Assembly: GCF_030811595.1 (NCBI RefSeq)
Contig: NZ_JAUSRB010000001.1
Location: forward strand, 868,001 to 932,000
Length of the DNA stretch: 64,000 nt
From: Streptosporangium brasiliense
Lineage (GTDB): Bacteria > Actinomycetota > Actinomycetes > Streptosporangiales > Streptosporangiaceae
Reading direction: 5' to 3'
Part shown: positions 58,571 to 64,000 of the stretch, in pieces
Numbering within the stretch: position 1 is the stretch's first letter
Layout: every line of letters starts with the position of its first letter
The notes under the pieces: generated by a model
Databases searched by the model: none
Told to the model about the DNA's origin: nothing
Seen by the model: only the letters and a program-made list of their open reading frames with translations
Made by a program: the position numbers and the translations under genes

Positions 58571-60967
58571 TCAGGCGTAGGTGCCGCGGACCTCCACGAT
58601 GTCGGCCAGCGGGAACTCCAGGTAGTCGCCGGCCTCCTCGCACCACGCGTCGAGGACGCCGCTGCGCAGCTCGCCGTGGCTGATGGTGGCGGTCAGGCCG
58701 TCGGCCAGCGTGATCGCCGCCCGCACCCCGCGGTCCACCACGAAGCCGAGCAGCGACTGCTGGGCGGTCGGCAGCCGGGAGGCCACGCGGCCGATGACCG
58801 CCCAGGTCCTGCCCTGCTGCTGGGCGGCGCCGCTTTCGGCCGACAGCAGCCGCCGGGCGTGCTCGTGCGGGTCGGGGGCCGGCTCGACCAGCGGGTGCGG
58901 CGGCTGTTCCAGCTCGGCCACCTGGCCGCCGGGCAGCAGGATCAGCCGCCCGTTCCGCGGCTCCTCGATACGGGCGCGGCGGACGGTGATCTCGCCGGTG
59001 TCCTCGATCGGCACCGGGGCGTAGCCGTTCTCCCGGAGCGCGGCGAGGGTCTTGCCGGCGGGCACCGCGCTGGCCAGCACGGTCGGCGCGAGCAGCCGCA
59101 GGCCCAGCCTGCCCAGCCGCCGGTGCCCGGCGATCTCGGCCAGCAGCGCCGGGTCGGAGGCCTGCACGATGCAGGCGACCGTGGTCACGGTGACCTCGCC
59201 GTGCCGCCTGGCCACATCGCGCACCAGGTAGTCGAGGGGCTGCGGCACCGCGCCCACCTCGGCGAGGTCGGCCAGGAGGGCGTCGGCGCCGTAGCCGGAG
59301 TCCATCGCCCGGCGCACGCTGGCCGGGGTGAACCGCCAGACCGAGGCCGCGCCGCGCGACTCGCGCTCGGCGGTCCGGTCCAGCAGTTCGGCGAGCTCGG
59401 TGGAGGGCGGTCCGGTCACCACGGCGGTGAGGTCGGCGCCGAACAGCGCGCTCCGCCGTACGCTGGCCAGCGCCCGGGTCGAGCACTCCACCAGCGCCGG
59501 GTCGTGCTCCACGAGCGGGACGGAGTCGTCGTTCTCGTCCCCGGCGCAGGCGTCCAGGGCGGCCAGCGCGCGGCCCAGATCGGTGATCGTGTCGTAGGCG
59601 ATCAGCCCGAGCATCCCGGCCTCCTCCAGCACCGCGGGGGCGCACTCGGCCAGGAGCGACCGGTCGAGCAGCGGGGCGTACCAGTGCGCCGCCCCGACCA
59701 GCCCGGCCCGGTCGGCGCACGCCGTACTGGCGGGCAGCCGGGCCAGCACGCCGAGCACTGCCCGCCGGGCCCGGCCGACCGCGGCTCCGGCGGGGTCGTC
59801 GCCGAGCACCGTGCCGTATTTGCCGTCGGTCCGGCGGAGCGACGAGCGCTCCATCCGCCACCACGCCGCCAGCAGCACCCGCAGCCGGGCCGCCGCGTCG
59901 TCCAGCCGCCAGCGGTCGAACTTCTCGGTGGGCACCAGCCCGCCGGCCGGCTCGTCCCAGGCCAGCAGCCGGGCCACCGCGCAGATCTCCAGCAGGAGCC
60001 GGGTCTCGTCCTCGTCGCAGCCGGTGTCCTTGGCCAGCCGCCGCACCTCGCGCACGCCGACCCCGCCCGCCTTCAGCAGCGGCAGCGGGAGCTTGGCGGT
60101 GTTCTCCAGCATCGCGGCGCAGCGCTCGACCACGTGCGGGGCGGCCAGCGTCATCAGGTGGTCGACGGCCTCGGGGTCCACCGGGACGGTCGCGAGGTCG
60201 GGCGGCCAGGGGGTGAAGGACGGGCGGTAGTCGGGGCCGCGCAGCGCGAGCGCCACCTCCCGGGGCATCTCGGCCACGTTCCAGCTCGGCCGGAAGAGCA
60301 GCCCGTGGTCGGCGGCCCACTTCTCCGGGGCGCCCGGCGCGACGAACCGGCCGCCCTCCACGTCGCGGATCGGGCCGTCCCAGGCGAACTCCTCCAGCAG
60401 CCGCTCGGTGCCCGCCGGCGCCCGCGCGACCATGGCCGCCACCCGCGCGGGGTCGGAGAGCACCTCGGTGATCCTGGTGACCGTGCGGCGCTTGGGGCCG
60501 TGGGGCAGGCCGAGCGCCCTGGCGAGCGCGCGGAGGGCGTCGGCGCTGACCGTCCAGGAGTTGAGGTAGTGGGAGAGCGGCTCGCCGAGCCCACACGGGG
60601 CCGTCCACCACCGGGCGAGCCCGCCGGAGATCCGGATCCGCCCCTCGCCGTCCGGCCAGGCCAGGGCGTGGTCGAACAGCCGGTCGACCCAGGGGGCCAC
60701 CTCGGCCTCCGGCACGCCCATGAACCGGGACAGCCGTTCCAGGTCGACGTGGTCGCCGAGGGCCAGGGACGCCTGCGCGACCTCCAGGCACGGCAGCGGA
60801 AGCCCCCGGACGACGGCCATCACCGCGAAGCCGTTGCCCAGCCGCTGCGCCAGGGTGTCCAGGCGGCGCGGCCACGGCGGGGCGATGGCGTCCGGCCGGT
60901 TGGCCAGCACCCGGGTGAGCCGTTCTTCGTCGAGGGTTTTCAACCAGCCGAGCAGGTGATCGTCCAT
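58571..60967 (-). CDS. helicase-associated protein, XPB-type C-terminal domain
   Basis: 798 residues. An N-terminal half of helical repeats (LLGWLKTLDEERLTRVLANRPDA, LGNGFAVMAVVRGLPLPCLEVAQA) and a C-terminal region ending TATISHGELRSGVLDAWCEEAGDYLEFPLADIVEVRGTYA. This resembles the actinobacterial helicase C-terminal-domain protein that accompanies Rad25/XPB. No Walker A or DEAD box is present, so it is not itself a helicase motor; no XPB partner lies in this window. ATG at 60967. Confidence 0.75.
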   Translation of the reverse strand: MDDHLLGWLKTLDEERLTRVLANRPDAIAPPWPRRLDTLAQRLGNGFAVMAVVRGLPLPCLEVAQASLALGDHVDLERLSRFMGVPEAEVAPWVDRLFDHALAWPDGEGRIRISGGLARWWTAPCGLGEPLSHYLNSWTVSADALRALARALGLPHGPKRRTVTRITEVLSDPARVAAMVARAPAGTERLLEEFAWDGPIRDVEGGRFVAPGAPEKWAADHGLLFRPSWNVAEMPREVALALRGPDYRPSFTPWPPDLATVPVDPEAVDHLMTLAAPHVVERCAAMLENTAKLPLPLLKAGGVGVREVRRLAKDTGCDEDETRLLLEICAVARLLAWDEPAGGLVPTEKFDRWRLDDAAARLRVLLAAWWRMERSSLRRTDGKYGTVLGDDPAGAAVGRARRAVLGVLARLPASTACADRAGLVGAAHWYAPLLDRSLLAECAPAVLEEAGMLGLIAYDTITDLGRALAALDACAGDENDDSVPLVEHDPALVECSTRALASVRRSALFGADLTAVVTGPPSTELAELLDRTAERESRGAASVWRFTPASVRRAMDSGYGADALLADLAEVGAVPQPLDYLVRDVARRHGEVTVTTVACIVQASDPALLAEIAGHRRLGRLGLRLLAPTVLASAVPAGKTLAALRENGYAPVPIEDTGEITVRRARIEEPRNGRLILLPGGQVAELEQPPHPLVEPAPDPHEHARRLLSAESGAAQQQGRTWAVIGRVASRLPTAQQSLLGFVVDRGVRAAITLADGLTATISHGELRSGVLDAWCEEAGDYLEFPLADIVEVRGTYA

Positions 60968-61103
60968 CTCGGAGCTCTCTCAGGAATCTCGCGCGGGGAC
61001 TCTCCGTGAGCCATAGGAATCCACGGTAATGCAGAGGGCATCCCCGGTGGCGTGCACCGCGCAGAATCCAACGCGTTCCGGAGGTGTCCGCCCGCATTCT
61101 TGA

Positions 61104-61150
61104 CCGATCCCGGGGCCGCCGGCGGGGAGGCGTGGCGGCCCCGGGATCGG
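61104..61150 (-). terminator. strong hairpin terminator
   Basis: 17-base perfect arms at 61104-61120 and 61134-61150 with a 13-base loop, 66 bases beyond the leftward ATP-binding protein stop and upstream of the XPB-type gene start. Confidence 0.85.
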
Positions 61151-61215
61151 TCGGCGCCTGATGAGGGGAAGAGGCGGCGCCTTTCCGGGATGGTCTGCTG
61201 AGGGCGCCCCGGGCG

Positions 61216-61734
61216 CTACCGGAGGACGGCCCAGACGATCTTGCCGTAGGGAGCCAGCGGAGCCCAGCCCCAGCGGAGGCTGAGCGACTCGACGATGTGC
61301 AGGCCGAGGCCGCCGATGTCCAGCGGTGAGGGGTCGCGGAGCGCGGGGAAGCCCGATCCCGGGTCGTTGAGCGCGCAGGCGACGAGGCCGTCCCGGCGCA
61401 GCAGGGAGAGCCTGATCGGCTCCTTGGCGCGGGACTCTGCCAGCCGCAGGCCGTGTCTGAACGCGTTGGTGGCCAGCTCCGAGACGACCAGCTCCATGTT
61501 CTCGCTCAGCTCGGCGAGCTTCCAGCCGGTGAGGGTGCCCGTGGTGAAGCTGCGGGCGGAATGGACCGCCTCGGCCTGCGGCGGGAGCACGAAAGTGGCA
61601 CTGGCCATGGCCGGTGTCCCGGAGAGGAGATCACGCGCCGCGTCGGGCCACCAGCCGACTGGGGGCCACCAGTCGAGCGCTGTCCATGACGTTCGGGGGG
61701 GCGCGGTTTGAGCGGACTGCACAGCGATCATCAT
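61216..61734 (-). CDS. HATPase_c ATP-binding regulatory protein (RsbW-like)
   Basis: 172 residues. GHKL fold: ELVVSELATNAFRHGLRLAE (N box), ACALNDPGSGFPAL (G1) and IGGLGLHIVESLSLRWGW (G2). The first about 45 residues are a Trp/Pro-rich extension. Small single-domain proteins of this kind act as anti-sigma or switch kinases in actinomycetes. ATG at 61734 is divergent from the XRE/DUF5753 gene, and DUF397 follows that gene: the conserved trio found in many copies in such genomes. Confidence 0.88.
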   Translation of the reverse strand: MMIAVQSAQTAPPRTSWTALDWWPPVGWWPDAARDLLSGTPAMASATFVLPPQAEAVHSARSFTTGTLTGWKLAELSENMELVVSELATNAFRHGLRLAESRAKEPIRLSLLRRDGLVACALNDPGSGFPALRDPSPLDIGGLGLHIVESLSLRWGWAPLAPYGKIVWAVLR

Positions 61735-61765
61735 GGTGCAAACTCATGTGCAGGTGCAAGAGCGA

Positions 61766-61777
61766 ATGCACGTGCAT
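61766..61777. promoter_or_regulatory. palindromic site between HATPase and XRE genes
   Basis: ATGCACGTGCAT is a perfect 12-base palindrome. Further GTGCA elements surround it at about 61735-61795 (GGTGCAAACTC, ATGTGCAGGTGCAAG, GTGTGCAA), so several binding sites for one regulator are likely in this divergent promoter. Confidence 0.6.
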
Positions 61778-61910
61778 AAGGGGTGTGCAACCGCTACGGT
61801 TACCCATGATTCGGCAATCCGGATGGAAAGGGGATCTTGTCCGCGGCTTGGGAATCCCATGCCGCAAAGTGACAGACTGTCGATCAGGAAAGCGAGCGAG
61901 GAGCGCACAC

Positions 61911-62777
61911 GTGTCCATGGACCCGCCCGGTACCGGTTCCACTGTTCGGCGCATCATGCTCGGCGCAAGCCTGCGCCGCCTGCGTGAGGAGAAGGGGCTC
62001 GCCCGTGAGGTGGCCGGATTCCACATCCGGGCCTCCGAGTCCAAGATCAGCCGGATGGAGCTCGGCCGCGTCGGTTTCAAGACACGGGACGTGGAAGACC
62101 TGCTCACCCTGTACGGCGTGCTCGACGACGCGGAACGGCGCGGCCTGCTGGAGATGGTCCGCGAGGCGAACACCCCCGGCTGGTGGCACAAGTTCGGCGA
62201 CCTGCTGCCGAACTGGTTCACCACCTACGTGGGGCTGGAGGAGGCGGCGAACGTGATCCGCACCTATGAGGTGCAGTTCGTTCCCGGCCTGCTGCAGACG
62301 TCCGCCTACGCGCGCACAGTGATCCGGTTGGGCTACCCGGACGTGCCGGAGGCGGAGATCGAGCGTCGTGTGCATATGCGTATGCAGCGGCAGGAACGCT
62401 TCACGAAGAAGAACGGCCCGCGCCTGTGGGCGGTCATCGACGAGGCGGCCCTGAAGCGGCCCATCGGAGGCAAGGAGATCATGCGTGAGCAGATCCAGCA
62501 CCTGCTGGAGGTGGCCACGCTGCCCAACATCACCATCCAGGTGATGCCCTTCCGGTTCGGCATGCACGCGGCCGAGGGTGGTGCGTTCAGCATCTTGCGG
62601 TTTCCCGAGTCCGACCTGTCGGACGTCGTTTATGTCGAGCAGCTCTGGGGTGCCCTCTACCTGGACAAGCGTGAGGACATAGATCCGTACCTCACGGCCA
62701 TGGAGCAGCTGTGCGTGGAAAGCACCACGCCCGGGGGCACCGCCGAGATCCTCGGCGACCTTCTCAGAGAGATCTAA
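61911..62777 (+). CDS. XRE-type helix-turn-helix protein with DUF5753 domain
   Basis: 288 residues. HTH at about 13-65 (LGASLRRLREEKGLAREVAGFHIRASESKISRMELGRVGFKTRDVEDLLTLYGV), then the DUF5753 domain (LEEAANVIRTYEVQFVPGLLQTSAYARTVIRLG, QERFTKKNGPRLWAVIDEAALKRP, LPNITIQVMPFRFGMHAAEGGAFSILRF). GTG at 61911 has GAGGAG 7 bases upstream; ATG at 61917 is an alternative. Regulator of the actinobacterial WhiJ/BldB-associated type, working with the DUF397 protein directly behind it. Confidence 0.92.
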   Translation: MSMDPPGTGSTVRRIMLGASLRRLREEKGLAREVAGFHIRASESKISRMELGRVGFKTRDVEDLLTLYGVLDDAERRGLLEMVREANTPGWWHKFGDLLPNWFTTYVGLEEAANVIRTYEVQFVPGLLQTSAYARTVIRLGYPDVPEAEIERRVHMRMQRQERFTKKNGPRLWAVIDEAALKRPIGGKEIMREQIQHLLEVATLPNITIQVMPFRFGMHAAEGGAFSILRFPESDLSDVVYVEQLWGALYLDKREDIDPYLTAMEQLCVESTTPGGTAEILGDLLREI

Positions 62778-63014
62778 ATGGAGCAGACCTACAACGGCAT
62801 GCCCGCCACGGAACTGGCCGGGGCCAGCTGGCGCAAGAGCCGTCACAGCAATTCACAGGGTAATTGCGTGGAGCTCGCTGAGCTGTCGGATGGCAGCATC
62901 GCGGTTCGGAACTCCCGTTTTCCCGATGGTCCAGCCCTGATCTACACCCGCGACGAGATCCGCGCGCTGGTGCTCGGGGTGAAGGATGGGGAGTTTGACA
63001 GCCTGATGGTGTAA
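62778..63014 (+). CDS. DUF397 protein
   Basis: 78 residues. WRKSRHSNSQGNCVELAELSDGSIAVRNSRFPDGPALIYTRDEIRALVLGVKDGEFD is the family core. ATG follows directly on the TAA of the XRE gene. DUF397 proteins are found next to XRE/DUF5753 regulators and are thought to be their antagonist partners. Confidence 0.93.
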   Translation: MEQTYNGMPATELAGASWRKSRHSNSQGNCVELAELSDGSIAVRNSRFPDGPALIYTRDEIRALVLGVKDGEFDSLMV

Positions 63015-63142
63015 CACTGTTTTTACATCCGGCTCACCTCTTAACGTCGGTGCGCCGATGATGTAACGCAAGGAGCGTACGGATCGGGCAGATTCTGAGT
63101 CCCCGGAGTGACAGCGGGGCAGAGGAATTGGGGGCTCAGACC

Positions 63143-63412
63143 ATGCTTGACCAGATGACCTTGTATCCCGTGGCCGATGATGTGCTGTTCGCGCCCGGGG
63201 GGCGTGTCGTGATCCGCACCTACGGCGTCGCCTCCGCGGCCGTGGGTGAGGGGGAGGTCGCCGCGGTTTCCTACCGGACATGGGTCACGGGGGTCCGTGA
63301 CCAGCCCCGTTACTGGCGTTGGGGGCATTTCGAAGACGCCTGTCACGGCCATCGCAAGGTTCTGGAATGGCTCACCGGGCGGGGGCCGCGGCCGTGCGCC
63401 GCGGCCGCTTGA
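63143..63412 (+). CDS. small hypothetical protein
   Basis: 89 residues. Sequence LYPVADDVLFAPGGRVVIRTYGVASAAVGEGEVAAVSYRTWVTGVRDQPRYWRWGHFEDACHGHRKVLEWL has no recognised family; it is Trp/Arg/Gly-rich with a helical C-terminus. ATG at 63143 has GGGGG about 8 bases upstream; TTG at 63128 is an alternative start. Placed after the DUF397 gene, it may belong to the same regulatory cluster. Confidence 0.65.
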   Translation: MLDQMTLYPVADDVLFAPGGRVVIRTYGVASAAVGEGEVAAVSYRTWVTGVRDQPRYWRWGHFEDACHGHRKVLEWLTGRGPRPCAAAA

Positions 63413-63498
63413 CGGTATGGAGGGACGTGGTAGCCGTCGGCCTGGGGACCGACTGTCAGGGTGACGGCGGCGGCTGAGGCCGTGTGGCCGGCACCGGT

Positions 63499-63527
63499 GC
63501 CGGGTACGGTCGGTGACCGTACCCGGC
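63499..63527 (+). terminator. hairpin terminator
   Basis: 13-base perfect arms at 63499-63511 and 63515-63527 with a 3-base loop. The rest of the 291-base gap 63413-63703 has no gene apart from the palindrome at 63670. Confidence 0.8.
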
Positions 63528-63669
63528 CTTCCGCGTGGTGACGGCGCCGGGGGCCGGGCGCCGCGTGCGCCCTCCCGTGCCGGTGCGGCACGGGCCTTCC
63601 CGCGCGTGGCACCGCCCGCGCCACGCGCTCCGGCCTGTACGGCGTGCGGCTCCTCGGCTAGATTGCCAA

Positions 63670-63685
63670 CCAAGCATTCGCTTGG
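63670..63685. promoter_or_regulatory. TetR-like palindrome upstream of the partial gene
   Basis: CCAAGCattcGCTTGG has perfect 6-base arms and a 4-base centre, 19 bases before the GTG at 63704. Sites of this kind with (C)AAGC..GCTTG occur before TetR-controlled catabolic genes, but no regulator is visible in the window. Confidence 0.55.
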
Positions 63686-63703
63686 GCCGAGGAGGCGCTT
63701 TCC

Positions 63704-64000
63704 GTGCGGCGAGGCATCTACCTGATCGAAGAGGTCGACTTCCGGCCGATGAACTCCCGTAAGCCGCTGGAGTACCTGACCTGGCTCACGCGCTACAAGA
63801 AAGAGGACGAGGCCCTCGGCGCCCCCGAGCTGACCAGGGGACTGTCGATCAGGTCGCGTGAGATCGACCTGGTGGGCGCCTTCTACGCCGTCGGCATCAC
63901 CGGCCATCCGCAGTTCAGGGCCGTCACCCTCTGGGACTGCCACGGCGGCTGGGACGGCGGCTGGCGGCAGATGATGAACATCTATGACGGCGTGGACGAC
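63704..64000 (+). CDS. partial gene running off the right edge
   Basis: The first 99 residues are visible: VRRGIYLIEEVDFRPMNSRKPLEYLTWLTRYKKEDEALG, then a GAFYAVGITGHPQFRAVTLWDCHGGWDGGWRQMMNIYDGVDD-type stretch rich in Trp and Gly. GTG at 63704 has GGAGG 8 bases upstream. The codon use and ribosome site make it real. I do not recognise the family with confidence; a NIPSNAP-like or aromatic-pathway protein is possible. Confidence 0.65.
   Translation, partial: MRRGIYLIEEVDFRPMNSRKPLEYLTWLTRYKKEDEALGAPELTRGLSIRSREIDLVGAFYAVGITGHPQFRAVTLWDCHGGWDGGWRQMMNIYDGVDD

Noticed and set aside
1-64000. tRNA, rRNA, insertion sequences or attachment sites
   Set aside because: No cloverleaf, rRNA segment, transposase or integrase, or flanking direct repeat could be recognised by eye.

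Overview
This is a high-GC actinomycete chromosome segment. GTG and TTG starts are common, genes are tightly packed with ATGA/GTGA stop-start overlaps, and actinobacterial families abound: DUF6766, DUF6158, an XRE/DUF5753 + DUF397 + HATPase trio, a streptogrisin-type protease, PucR and a SoxR-type MerR. The gene content would suit Streptosporangiales (Streptosporangium/Nonomuraea-like), but that is inference. I see no rRNA, tRNA, IS element, phage or CRISPR array.

Layout. Positions 1-2674: a partial membrane protein, an AIM24 protein, a small acidic protein, and a leftward operon of a lipoprotein, a 27-residue membrane peptide and DUF6766. Positions 2755-14207: a two-armed glycan cluster. The leftward arm holds a glycosyltransferase and a GmhB-type phosphatase. 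The rightward arm holds a NodU/CmcH-type carbamoyltransferase, GT2, GT9, GT4, GmhA, bifunctional HldE, an SDR, a second GT9 and a UDP-glucuronate-decarboxylase-like enzyme. Together these give a complete route to an ADP-heptose plus four or five glycosyltransferases, in an organism that should have no LPS. This is the most interesting system here.

Positions 14271-24072: a GNAT, then a ROK repressor divergent from a sugar operon (Gfo/Idh dehydrogenase, CUT2-type ABC transporter, tagatose-3-epimerase-like isomerase, fuconolactonase-like amidohydrolase). Positions 24422-33340: a GntR/FCD regulator and a probable sialic-acid operon (peptide-class ABC transporter with a permease-ATPase fusion, NanA-like lyase, NanK-like kinase, NanE epimerase). 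Positions 33337-39126: an unrecognised 481-residue protein, a secreted S1 protease, LysR, two small proteins and a DUF1445 hydro-lyase. Positions 39184-45667: a leftward arabinoside operon (GH51 arabinofuranosidase, CUT1 transporter, small P-loop protein) facing a LacI regulator across a symmetric operator.

Positions 45731-64000: an FMN/F420 split-barrel protein with SoxR and a SoxR-box-like site, an IolE-like isomerase with a phosphotriesterase-family protein that has lost metal ligands, small membrane and secreted proteins, PucR, a secreted propeller-like protein, a lone GroES-like protein, an EEP-family phosphatase, a DUF885 peptidase and M20 deacylase, a rhodanese/TetR pair sharing a palindromic promoter, an XPB-type helicase-domain protein, the HATPase/XRE/DUF397 trio, and a partial gene at the right edge.

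Two themes recur. GC-rich minisatellites lie between genes at 21982, 24106, 38082, 46731 and 57229, and inside coding regions near 3763 and 12655. Several promoters place the -10 box six to eight bases before the start codon, which suggests leaderless mRNAs.
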